DNA from: Pyronema omphalodes
Lineage: Eukaryota; Ascomycota; Pezizomycetes; Pezizales; Pyronemataceae
Length of the DNA: 64,000 nucleotides
Direction of reading: 5' to 3'
Assembly: GCA_024516155.1 (NCBI GenBank)
Contig: JAJJXM010000007.1
Location: 620,001-684,000 of the forward strand
The notes beneath the pieces are model-generated. The model worked only from the letters and a program-made list of their open reading frames with translations. It did not search any database and was not told where the DNA came from. Shown here piece by piece: positions 23,842 through 34,425 of this stretch (positions are counted from its first letter, which is position 1; each line of letters opens with the position of its first letter). Position numbers and translations under genes: made by a program.

Positions 23842-25126
23842 AAGCTGCACTTGAATCTGGGTTCTGACTGCAGATACCTAGTACTCACATAATGCTCAAT
23901 TCTTATGACGTCATATAGTTCCTCTCGGTCTTCGGAATCATCCCGGGGGTCAGACCTAGCGATCTTGAGTAATAAGGGGCTTGACGAAGTTTGGTAAAGT
24001 CTGGCAGTCTAGCAAAGCTTAGCAGAGCTTGGAATAGCAAAGCTCGGGGTACTCGAGTGTCGAGTCTCGAGTATAAAAGCTCAGTGTAGGGTTAAAGGTA
24101 ATCATCATTTTCGACAAATAAAATTATAAGAAAGTACATATAACCTCAAGGTAGAAGGGCAACATCACGACGTAGCCAGACAATTTGTACATAGAACGTC
24201 TAGACAAATCGGCAATTTGTAAGGCCCTCTTCACATTCCATCTACGTACATATCACATTTTATTAGTGCCTTAGACTAGCTCATATATAGCATGCCCCAG
24301 AATCGATCCGCCATATACGCACCCCGAACCTCGGGTTCCGTAGAGTAATCCTGGAAAAACACGTTAGCAAGGAAGCTTAATTTCTTGTTTTGTTTGGTTA
24401 ATTTTTTTTATTTGTTTACTCACGCATATCCCGACTCCGACGGGACTCACCGTATGTACACCAAATATAAAAAAGATCGGCATGGAATCTGTGATGACAT
24501 TGGAAGGTACTATAATCCCGACTAGCGACTATGTACATACCGAGATCATCGTTTCTTGGGGACGGATATCGATGAGCTTGTTACTTCTTGGCGGATTATC
24601 TAACTATATCCGTCACACTTAACACGGTTATGTACACCATTACAGTTACACAGTCGCAGTCAGTTTTTAGATTGCCAAATATTGCCAGATTTCTAAATTC
24701 CCAGATTTCCAGATTTCCAGAGATTTCCAAGCTTCAACTACTCGTGCACATAAAAATACTCAACCCGGCGCTTTATGCAACCGTCTGCAACTATCTGCAA
24801 GCGGTCATCGGTCGCGACAAAAAACGCAGCCTCTAACCCTTGAAGCCCGGGAAACCCCAAACTAAATACCAACCGATCCTAAAGCATGAACCTTAATACC
24901 AACAACCAAACGATTTTCTTTGCTGCTGCGAATTTTCGGAAGTGTAATCATGATCAGTATATAGCTAGACCATTTATTATTAGGCTCTTTAGCCAAGGCC
25001 ATATCGTCAGTATAGGGCCATAACCTCCGATAGGGTCCCGGTGAAAGCCCTACATCGTGTTGTAACTTTGCTGCATTTTGTACATCCACATCTGCAGCTT
25101 CGGCATTGATACCATATTGATACTAG

Positions 25127-25208
25127 CCAACGGCAGACAACGGCAGACAACGGTAGTCAACAGCAGTTAACAGCAGTTAACAGCAGTCAACAGCCGCCAA
25201 CGGCAACT
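25127..25208. repeat. 10-bp minisatellite
   Basis: Eight units of the type CAACGGCAGA/CAACAGCAGT follow each other with point variants. Confidence 0.8.
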
Positions 25209-27476
25209 GAAGGCTGCCGACGGGTTCGAATGGGGGAAAGTTCTGGTACCTGTTAGTACAAAATAGCTTTTTAGAAGCTCGTTTCTTGTAGATCATTTGT
25301 TAAAATGAACCCTGGAAAATTTCAAACCTTAATGTGAACCATTTTGCCTCAAATTTGTGCAGCTTAACCGAGGAGAAACTCTTGTAAGCGAGGATTTGAT
25401 ATGAAGTTGTACAACAGATGTCTTATTGTGACATTAACGGGTTGAGGGGGTGGTCTGTGCTGAATATGTACTTACTTTGGGAGTGCGGCACTCGCGCATT
25501 GTCGTGACACAATGGATAATGTACATAAGCGCGAGGTTACGGTGTCTAGGGCGGATGGGAAACGACGCGAAATCAGGACAGATTGGTGTGAATTTAAAGA
25601 TATTAGAATTTGTCTTGAATGACAAGCAGATTTCAACTGAAGAAAAAAGGGTAGTGGCAGAATGGCCTGAGAAAAATTGATTCATATTATAATTGGTAGG
25701 CGAGGTGGTCTGAGACTGCAGCTTCCCGAAGTAGGCACTACTGATTGGCCGAGGTATCGTCTAATATTTATTCCTATTTCTGGCCCAGATACTGAATTCC
25801 CGACCTAACATATAATGCAAATATGTGCCAAGATTTATGGAAGGGTTTTTGTAGCTTTAGGGTCATTGATTGTTGCCCAGGTTGCAGTTTCGTTGTGTTT
25901 TGCATCACTGGCGTAATGATCAATTTCGTTTCAAGATTAGAAAAACACTTTTTGGAAAAACAATAAATTAATTATAAGATCAAGATCTAGTAATAGAGAA
26001 ACTGAAGGTTAACTGAATAGGATAGACTGTTTTCAGGTAACTATAGAAATATCAAGTTATCGGAGGATGAAATCGTAATGTGATTGTAGATGTAGTGATA
26101 CGTATACTTTAAGGACAGACCACAACTGTCAGTTGCTAAAAACAGACTCTCGTCTTATGTACCTACCTCTCGCTAAGTTGAAGATCGCCAGCACAAGGGC
26201 CACGAACTACGATATCGCTGGGCATAATCCACCTCCGTCGTTTACAGACATACATTCGCAGTTAGATATACGGATCCCTACCATCCGTATCAAGTACGAA
26301 TAATTCATTATTGTTTGAAATATAACCCGAGTAAGCTCTTTCGGTACCTCCAATTTTACCCCGTTTAAAATAACAAATTTCAGCACCGAACTTTCTCCAT
26401 GGACCGTACCTAATAACAAAATTTGAGGCAGAATATCGACTCCAAAGTTTCAACCCCAAATCATAACCATCTCACAGTATTCTTCGGTTGGAAAGTATGC
26501 CAAGTTGCCAAGTCCACCCGAAGCAAGGTCGCCGAGTAGCAAACACCGGGTCGTGCGCAGCGCTCAGACGTTTCCTGGGGGGCGGGTTCGCGAAACTCCC
26601 GCAAGTTGGTGGTTATACCACGGCACTCCCGGCTTGACTAGCGATAACACAGGGCAGTAACTAGGGGTTGGACCTTGATGTGAATATACCCCCAACCTTC
26701 ATATGTATCAGAATGGCCATGGTTAAAGCTTAGACCACGCCCTTTCATGTTCTTGGACCTTGCGCCATCAGTTGCTAGCATGCTCTGAACAGTGAAATAT
26801 GGTTTATTGGGTCGTACGGGAATAATTTACCAAGCGAGAGTTTCTCATCCGAGGATCGTGAGTAGGTATACTAAAAAAACCAAGAGCACGTTTATGAGTC
26901 TGAGGGTTGTGGTTGATATTCGGTGATCATATCAAGTGATGGCTCATGATCAGCGAATCGACTGACTAGCGACGCCACCAATTTACCGTAAATCTACCGC
27001 CGCCAAAGGTTAACGTCACCCATGTCCACAATTTTCTCATCGGGCCGAGTTTCTAGGCAGACATTGGCGGCTCATACCGGTACCAAATCTAGGTTGGTTT
27101 CAGAGATTTATCAGCCACTAATTTCACGTTTTCTGGGCTCAACCATTCTATCTACATAGAGTAAACCAAAACGCTGGAAAGCCTTCGGAGGAACAGCTGC
27201 CTTTGGTATAGTGCGCAACATGGAGATTATATGGAGTCGTAATGCCTTAAAATCGTCTCAAAAGAAGGCGTAAAAAGGCATCTATATTACTCTTGGGAGC
27301 GAAAAGTTTGCATGTGGAGTTAACCGTTACTCCGAACTCGGATCGTTAACCGCTAAAAAAGATGATCTCCTCAAGTTGATCATTTAGTCAGAGCTCAAAT
27401 CTGGCCACGGGTGTTTCAATTTGCATCATCACTAATCACGATTGATCAGCACGGCCAGCAGAATTACGCCACAGCT

Positions 27477-27575
27477 ATGGCTCCTCATTTCTTCCTGCCT
27501 CCTTTCGGTAGAATGTCGTTCATGAACCCCTGGACACCAGAGAAGCCCGTTCTACTCAACAGCCCCAAGCCCTAA
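27477..27575 (+). CDS. possible small ORF, 32 aa
   Basis: ATG at 27477 in the context ACAGCTATGGCT opens a 32-codon frame starting MAPHFFLPPFGRM and ending in TAA. The Pro/aromatic-rich translation looks more protein-like than the surrounding frames, and a possible splice donor (GCG/GTAGGA) lies about 24 bases after the stop. I do not recognise it and it may be chance. Confidence 0.2.
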   Translation: MAPHFFLPPFGRMSFMNPWTPEKPVLLNSPKP

Positions 27576-29233
27576 CTTCATCCAAACCTCAATCGCGGTA
27601 GGATTTTCTCAATCTCACCGCTACTGCATGCAATTATAACGATTTGAGGTTTTGCTCATCTGAATCATAGAATAAAACGGAAGTCTTTATTTAAAGAATA
27701 TATCATGTGGCTTTGTCAAGTCTTACCATTCAGGATTCTCTGATTCACAGACTTGTCTAGGGGGTTTAATACTATAGTGTATTAACATATCCGTTAGAAG
27801 CTCCAATAAAGGATACTAATAAAATCAGCACCAAGTTCTCTCTTCTAAGCGGAAGATGATAAGTTGTTCTTTTCCATCTCACCGCGGTAGATATTAGAGA
27901 ATGGTGGTATTAGGTTGATCACTATGATGGATTTAATTATGAACCCTATGATGAGGACATAGATTGGTGTACTGGTCCCTGGACTTGTATTTTGCCGATT
28001 TGTATTACTGTTCTAATGGAGGGGCCTCGTGATACGTGATGGCGGTTTTGTGTTTTGTGTTTGAATGCTTGAGATGGTTGTCTCTGTGCTTGTGAATGTG
28101 TTTGAACTTTTATTTTGGCGTGGTGGGTCTTCGGGAGGATTCTGAAATTGCTGGAATCAGGATTAGGGGGATTGAGAGGAGCAATGAGGAGGTTATTGGG
28201 AATAATATTTCTAGAGTTACCGTATATGGGAAGAACGCATGATATTGATAGTCTGGATATCTGTATGTAGCTCCTTGGGACATGTTCAGAAGCTATATTT
28301 TATTTGATTTGTTTGGGTTCTTTCTTCTTTATTTTTTTACTGTCTTTCTTCTGGTTTTGGTTTCTTATAACTTCGATTTTGTATCAAATGGGTCTAAAGT
28401 ATCTCGCGTGAAAAACTACAGTTCATAATTTTGTGCAGAAACGGCACGAGTGATTGCGCGTGAATAGACACTAGCAGCGGCTTTGACTAATTGATTGTCT
28501 TCGTCATTAACGTTCACAATCCTATGGTTATGACATATTATACGTCCTCATGGTCTATCTGTGATTTGCCCCGGAGCATACATCATGTTTCGGGCCTGTA
28601 GTCCCTCTTCTTCATTGTACTGGCTTTTCTTTCTCGTCATTATGTTTTGAACCATCTCTACTATTTCACCTTTTTCTTTCTCTTCTCTCACACTCCTCTC
28701 CTGCTTCTCGCTTCCTACCTCCCCCTTCAACTCTCTCCTCACAACTCGCCTCCTTGCACAATCTCCCTGTTTTCTAAAACTTGTTCTGTTCATATTTTTG
28801 TTGTATTTTTGTAAATGTAATATCTTTTGGGTTTTCCTAAAGCATAGAATTTATGGGGAAGTAGACGGAAACAACGTCGAAAGGGTGCACCACGACCCTA
28901 GAGTGGTTCTTTCTCAAGATACCCTTCTTCTATCTTAGCTATATACTGCAATCATTAGGTTTGATTATGGACCTTCTTCTAGGAGAACTCGACATTTTTG
29001 CTTGAATTTACAACCCTTTACAACCCTGGCGGCTCTGTCAGCATTTACACATAACCTGTTCGATTCGTATAAAGCCCGGGACATTTCTCTGATTCGACAT
29101 CACTTTCACCAGTCCATCCAAACAGCTTACCAGTAACTGCTTTAGGTACTCTCCTTCCGGCGTATCACAGTATAAATAATATGCTAACAGCACAGAGTAT
29201 AATTCATCCCCACGGATTGACTCTGGCTCAATC

Positions 29234-30100
29234 ATGTCTCAATACGACTTATCATTTTCTTCGGCGTCGTCCAAATCCAGTCCCGAACGATCAACTTCAA
29301 CTGGATTTCCCGGATTCCAGGAAGAAAATACGTTTAACCTAGAGTCGTTTGAAGTCAGAGCCAACGAATGTGACACCACATCACTTCGACAATTCCTCAA
29401 ACGCGAATTCCCAACTCTACCCCGCGGATATGATCACTCAGAACGAGAACCAGCTCTCTTCAAGCTACGTGCTTTCTTAAACCGATTCAAAATTCAGAGA
29501 CTGGAAGCTGTTCCAATCAACACCATTGAAAAACAACAATTCGAAGCAGCTAAATACCATATCTACCACGCACAAGAAGATCTCATTCAAAAACTCCAGT
29601 ATCACATCCATTTCCAACAATCTAACCGCGGCGAAGAACTAGAAAACGACCTAGTTAGCGAATTGATCATGAACATGCAGCTCAAAATGCACCAAACCAC
29701 CGATCCTGCACAACAAAACGACATCGAAATAGCCCTTGCGGAAAATCGAAAGCATATTGGAATCCTGTGTCAAAAGATTCACTACTTAACAAAAAATCGA
29801 CCTGCTCAACTGGTTTTGGCTTGCATGGAAAAGGAGGATAGCTGTTTGGTAGACCTTTACATAGTCCATCAGGCTTTCCTTAGAAGATTCGGTAGGTATA
29901 TCGAGCAGGAAAATTTGCGTTTCCTAAAGGGATTTGAGGCCGCAATTGGGGGACGATTCAAGGAATTGGAACGTGTACTTTTGCTACAGAGAGCTGTGCT
30001 TGGGATTCAGTCATTTGATGCGTATGGCAGAGTGGTTGATGCGTATGGAAAAGTAGTCGATACGAATGATGTACAGGTTGATACCAATGACAGATATTAG
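29234..30100 (+). CDS. unidentified 288-aa helical protein
   Basis: A single uninterrupted frame with ATG at 29234 and TAG at 30098-30100. I do not recognise a family. The first 30 residues are Ser-rich and disordered. The rest is mostly charged helix with several heptad-like stretches (EKQQFEAAKYHIYHAQEDLI, VSELIMNMQLKMHQ, IALAENRKHIGIL), and no membrane segment or catalytic motif is visible. The C-terminus carries a small internal duplication, DAYGRVVDAYGKVVDTND, matched at DNA level (GATGCGTATGGCAGAGTGGT, GATGCGTATGGAAAAGTAGT). It is isolated between a gene-poor region and a HEL2 fragment. Its regular codon use and length make it a likely real, perhaps lineage-specific gene. Confidence 0.62.
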   Translation: MSQYDLSFSSASSKSSPERSTSTGFPGFQEENTFNLESFEVRANECDTTSLRQFLKREFPTLPRGYDHSEREPALFKLRAFLNRFKIQRLEAVPINTIEKQQFEAAKYHIYHAQEDLIQKLQYHIHFQQSNRGEELENDLVSELIMNMQLKMHQTTDPAQQNDIEIALAENRKHIGILCQKIHYLTKNRPAQLVLACMEKEDSCLVDLYIVHQAFLRRFGRYIEQENLRFLKGFEAAIGGRFKELERVLLLQRAVLGIQSFDAYGRVVDAYGKVVDTNDVQVDTNDRY

Positions 30101-30834
30101 GGTTGGATTTGGGGATAAATTGTTCATTACAACCTTTTACACGGTCAAATTTGATTAAGAATCATGTTTTCAAGATACTCGGTTATGGATTGTAATAGGC
30201 GCATCAAAATTGAAAGTTTCCATTTTCACTGTGTACACATGCCGTCTTACATGATTAACATATTGATATATTGAATCACCAAATCAACCCATGCGAGACG
30301 TGAAATTAAGTAGTGTCAGTCATATTTTTCGATACGATATGCAGTGCGAAGTGAAGTGCACCACGCATCACCCAGGTTTCTTTCTACATATTGATAGTGA
30401 AAAAAATACAAGCTTTCATTTTTCATGCGCATATTATGATCTAAAACCAAGTGTCTGTCTTTCGAAAATGCTCCTTGATAAAATTTTAACTCGTAAAATG
30501 TGGTAATAAAAAATTCCCTTTCAATCAAACAACTTGTCCATCATTTATATCTACCGTGAGTATGTAATAACAGATAACTCCAATCTAAATATGATAATGG
30601 CCTATAATCAGGATGTATTCCACCTAATAACGGAATGTAATGGAGACATACATCCAGCTAGCTGCCAAATACAACGGGTGTCTTCAGAAAACATCGCTCA
30701 TCCCCACAAACAGTATGGTTTTTAAGATGATAAAAAAAAAACTTGAATGTTTGGAAGTTGTTGAGGTGCTCATTATCTAAATCTTTAGTGACCGTCCAGT
30801 CACAGATAATGTGTATCTCCCGGTAATGTTAGAT
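30101..30834. other. intergenic, no gene seen
   Basis: AT-rich sequence downstream of the 288-aa gene. No supported gene or array. Confidence 0.4.
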
Positions 30835-30910
30835 ACACTCATCCATGGAGGAATAATGTTTGCTGCAGAGATCGCAATTCGGGTCTCCTGTAAAGCCACT
30901 CCGACTTAGT
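30835..30910 (-). pseudogene. HEL2 fragment (one zinc finger)
   Basis: On the minus strand this reads SRSGFTGDPNCDLCSKHYSS then MDECI. It aligns with SGFKGHPDCGFCKQRFYSMDEL of intact HEL2, and even better with RSGFTGHPNCKLCRTLFYSM of the broken copy near 61.9 kb. No further HEL2 sequence is evident on either side. Confidence 0.82.
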
Positions 30911-31653
30911 GTGACCGAAGGTATAGAGGATAAGACCAAAGGAAGTATGCAGATATCCGGTGACTGACACAACGATACAAGGTGGAAGAGAAAGGATAAA
31001 TGGAGGCATATCGGTCTATTCACAGTATCTTATTACAATAGGTATCAGAAAAGGTTATTATCATGACGCCGTCAGGATATAAACAGTGATAAAGCTATTT
31101 GGCTATTTCACGCTACATTCATGTATTAGCTATCGGCTCAGTTACCGAGAGCTGGTTCTTGTATAGGCAACCTAGGCGCAACGTGATAATCAAACAGGAA
31201 CAGCCAGTGGGTGACTTTGACGGAGGATGGGGAGGGAAAGTGTGTGACAGGAGCGGTAGGGGCGGGATAGTGTGTGCTTCTAATTGCTTGGAATGGGGGG
31301 TTGGGGACGAGGGTTGGAGATACGAGTTGATTGGTCGATGAAAGGTGATTTCTTTTAGCTGTAATTTAGGGTGGTGATGTTGAGTGTATTATGGGCTTGG
31401 GGAGTGGTTACTGGGGTTATTGCCAGTGAAAAATGGATTACGAAATGTTTATGCATTAGTTTTGTTCTGGTTTCCTTTGGTTGTTTTATTTTTCTCTCTA
31501 CCGAGACAAGTGATAAGGGTGGAAACGAAAATCGGTCTCGCCATTAGACAATTCTATGATACGTAAAGATTCATGCCTTTTGAAACTTCGAAAGACTTTT
31601 ATTCCAACTCCATACATGATCGTAAATTACTTTTATCGAAGATATTTCGCAAA
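30911..31653. other. intergenic, 3' side of NOP13
   Basis: No supported gene. A G-rich stretch on the plus strand (31205-31345) is not obviously coding. Confidence 0.4.
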
Positions 31654-32964
31654 TTATTCTTCGTCGAAGGTCATCTTCTTTCCCTTTCCTTCGGTAATAG
31701 CACCAGTACGTCTAACATCACTGGAGTAAGCAGCACCAGCATCCGCAGAACGGTTATCGATTGGCTCACGAGCCTTTCTTGGGCCTCTTGGCTTATCGTC
31801 CTCCTGTCCTTCCTTCTTCTCGGTTCCAAATCGCTTCTTGTACCGAACTGAAGGATCTTGACCATACTCCATAGTAAGAGTTCGACCACCAAGCACAGCT
31901 CTCTTCTTTCTCAGGTTGTAAAGCTCTACCTCGGCCTTTCCTTCTAGCGTTTCGTAGACCTTCTCCTCCTCCGGCGTTAATCCAAGCATAGCACGCTTAA
32001 CACTCTCCTTATCCTCGAAATCCACAAATCCAAAACCCTTGCACTTTCCAGTGTCCTCAAACGTAGCCAACCGGACCTTCTGGATCTTTCCCGCGAACGA
32101 AAAGTGTTCTTTAATATGTTCTGCCCTACAAGAGAACTCCAAGTTTCCAACGTAAAGAATTCTAGAAGGAGGGTTCTTGCTCAAGTTTGCTCCAGAAGTA
32201 GCCGCCGGCTTACTCTCAGCACCAGCAGCAGGTCGGTTCGAGAAATCATTAGAGCTCTTAATCAAAACTCTTCTCCCTCCAAGTAGTCCCTCGGACAAAG
32301 TCAATACGTGTTTCAGAGTCTCCTCGCTCTTGAAGTCAACGTATGCAAAACCCTTGTTGCGACCAGTCCTGGAATCCTTAGGCATGTTCACACGGGTGAT
32401 ATCGTCTCTTCTTTCACGGTCTCCATCGGCCAGGAAATCCCGCAAAATATCCTCATCGGTGGAGAAAGCAAGGTTACCAATCCAAATTCCGTACTTTGAT
32501 CTAGCCTGGGAAGAATGTTCGGGGAAGGTCTCTTTAGGTGCTGTAGAGTCTTGAGAAGGTTTAATGATTTTTTTGGCGAGCTCGGGATGCTTCTTGAGTT
32601 TACGGAGAGCTTTCTTAGAGGGAGGTTCGGGTGCGAGAATATCGATTTCGAGCTTGCCGTCGTCGGAGTCGGAGTCTCGCTTGCGCTTTTTGCTGGGGGA
32701 ACCGGAGGTCTCCTCTGTAGATTCTCCCTCGGGTTTCTCCTCCTCCTTGGCCTTCTTATCCTTCTTGTCTTTCTTATCCTTCTTTTCCTTCTTCTCTTTC
32801 TTTTCCTTCTTCTCTGACTTCTCAGATTTCTCTTCCGTTACTTCCTCCTGAATCTCCTCCTTGATCTCGCCAACAGCTGCCTTAGCCGCCACTTTCGCGG
32901 CTTTGCGCTCTGCCTTCTTCTTCTCGTCGGAGTCGGATTTCGTGGTGGTTTTGCTCTTCGACAT
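31654..32964 (-). CDS. NOP13: nucleolar RNA-binding protein Nop13-like (two RRMs)
   Basis: A single-exon minus-strand frame of 436 aa. The N-terminus (about 1-150) is a long Lys/Glu-rich region with KEKKEKKEKKDKKDKK repeats and a KKRKRDSDSDD nuclear-signal and acidic patch. RRM1 covers about 158-242 with RNP2 GIWIGNLAF and RNP1 KGFAYVDF. RRM2 covers about 265-365 with RNP2 ILYVGNLEF and RNP1 KGFGFVDF. The C-terminus is basic and ends KMTFDEE. Two RRMs spaced this way behind a charged N-terminus match yeast Nop13, a nucleolar protein associated with pre-ribosomes; human RBM34/Nop12-type proteins are the main alternative. It is divergent from the Asterix gene, with 383 bases between starts. Confidence 0.85.
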   Translation of the reverse strand: MSKSKTTTKSDSDEKKKAERKAAKVAAKAAVGEIKEEIQEEVTEEKSEKSEKKEKKEKKEKKDKKDKKDKKAKEEEKPEGESTEETSGSPSKKRKRDSDSDDGKLEIDILAPEPPSKKALRKLKKHPELAKKIIKPSQDSTAPKETFPEHSSQARSKYGIWIGNLAFSTDEDILRDFLADGDRERRDDITRVNMPKDSRTGRNKGFAYVDFKSEETLKHVLTLSEGLLGGRRVLIKSSNDFSNRPAAGAESKPAATSGANLSKNPPSRILYVGNLEFSCRAEHIKEHFSFAGKIQKVRLATFEDTGKCKGFGFVDFEDKESVKRAMLGLTPEEEKVYETLEGKAEVELYNLRKKRAVLGGRTLTMEYGQDPSVRYKKRFGTEKKEGQEDDKPRGPRKAREPIDNRSADAGAAYSSDVRRTGAITEGKGKKMTFDEE

Positions 32965-33347
32965 TGTTTGGTGTGATGGTTAAAAGATGCTGGTGAATTT
33001 GCGACAGCGGTTCTTGGAATTTTCTGAAACTGACAAGGGGAGTTGGCTTGGCGTCGCGGGTCCCTGGACGAAGCTTGCCGCGCTCAACGATTGCGATTTG
33101 GCACAGAAACGTTAAAATTACAACGTAAAAAACCGTAATAAGCTTTGTGAATCTCAAGCGCAGCAGTTTTGACTAGAGATAACTCGAATTGACTATAAGC
33201 ACAGCAAATACCAGGTTGCACGTGTATGAGTGATCGCTTATGAACCACTTGGCATCACGCTGTCCTCTTCCCCAGACCAACCCACCTTCGCGGAAGCTTC
33301 CTGGTTAAACATCGCTATTCCACACCGCACACAACGACACATCAACC
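32965..33347. promoter_or_regulatory. shared divergent promoter NOP13/Asterix
   Basis: The two start codons are 383 bases apart in opposite orientation, so both promoters must lie here or overlap the leaders. The Asterix leader just before 33348 is C/A-rich (CACACAACGACACATCAACC). No known element was identified. Confidence 0.5.
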
Positions 33348-33995
33348 ATGGCTCCCCAACAGTTCAAGGACAAGCGCAGCGCTGAGCTCAGTATGTAATG
33401 TATCTTCCTCCTTGAGATAATTACTAATTGGATCAAAAAGTTATTCCCTACACTCCCGCGGAATACAACCCAGAAGAGCGTAAGCGATCCTCAAGTTCAA
33501 GTCGCGATTCTGTTCAACCAGCTAATGAGACGTAGAAACCATTGCCAGTATGTTCTAGCACACCTTGAGGTACTGAATAGCGATTTACACATGAGACAGA
33601 CACCATGAGCAATGCCCTCCCCATGGCCGCTATGTTCACCCGTAACAAGTACGCCCACAGAACCAATGGCCACCCCACTTCCGCCGAGCGCGCGCTGACA
33701 GGATTTCGTCTACAGGATGGTTGGATGGACTGCCGTTGTATTCGCTATCCAGAGCTGGATGAGTGAGAGCTCAGATTCGCTTGCTTCTGGAAAGCAGCCC
33801 GGTATCTTCGCTGTCGGTATTTCGCTTATGAGTTTGGCGGTTGTAAGTGGCCCCGGATTTACGGTGTAGACGGAAGACAGATAAGAGATGCTGATACGAG
33901 AACGATTCTAGACCTATATTCCCGTTTTTTTCCCTACGATGCCCGCTGGACCGGGTGCTACCGGTACTGATGCGCCAGCACCGCAGGCGGCTTAA
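33348..33995 (+). CDS. Asterix/WDR83OS family protein (PAT complex subunit)
   Basis: Six small exons (33348-33390, 33441-33479, 33536-33547, 33600-33648, 33716-33842, 33912-33995) encode 117 aa, close to the family length of about 106. The spliced protein has a polar N-terminus, the IIPYTPAEYNPEE segment, EQTIANTMSNALPMAAMFTR, then hydrophobic helices NKMVGWTAVVFAIQSWMSE, GIFAVGISLMSLAVTYIPVF and a Pro/Ala tail. This is the pattern of Asterix, a small ER membrane protein that with CCDC47 forms the PAT chaperone complex for multipass-protein insertion. Exon 3 is only 12 bases but supplies the conserved TIA of the first core segment. All junctions are GT-AG and in phase. It is divergent from NOP13. 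Confidence 0.88.
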
Positions 33996-34425
33996 AGAGT
34001 GGGATGTGTTAAAAATGTAAACTATGGATATGACTTTGGGGATTGATAATGGGTAATGAATAATGCAGTCGGGATACCAATTAGGAATTGAAAAGAATGG
34101 AGTTTAGTGATTGCTTGGAGGCTTGTAGTAGAAATTTAAATTAAGCGAATACCTATTTTAATATTCTTAAATGTGTATCTGTGAAACATCAATTCTCACA
34201 CCACAGGTAAAGATATCAAGAATGAATTGTTTTCAGTAGAACATCCCATTTTCTCCATGTCGGTTCTCTCTAAAAAGGGTGTCGCAGAGCCTGCCATCAC
34301 TGTAACGTTTCTTCCCTGCTATCTGTCACTCAACCTCCACCATCCTCCACGTCCATCCATCGGAGCTTGTTTTTCCTCCTAATCTCTCTTGAAGTTCTCG
34401 TATGAGCGCGGTATGAACCGAAAAG

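Larger units (their letters stand above)
21506..29233. other. 7.7 kb without a convincing gene
   Basis: Open frames here are short and have no domain-like content. I see small minisatellites (23219, 23815, 25127, entered separately), runs of related imperfect words (e.g. CCAAGGCTC near 22930, GATTTCCA near 24700) and one small ORF with a good start context at 27477. Old transposon remains are possible but I could not recognise any protein remnant. Confidence 0.4.
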
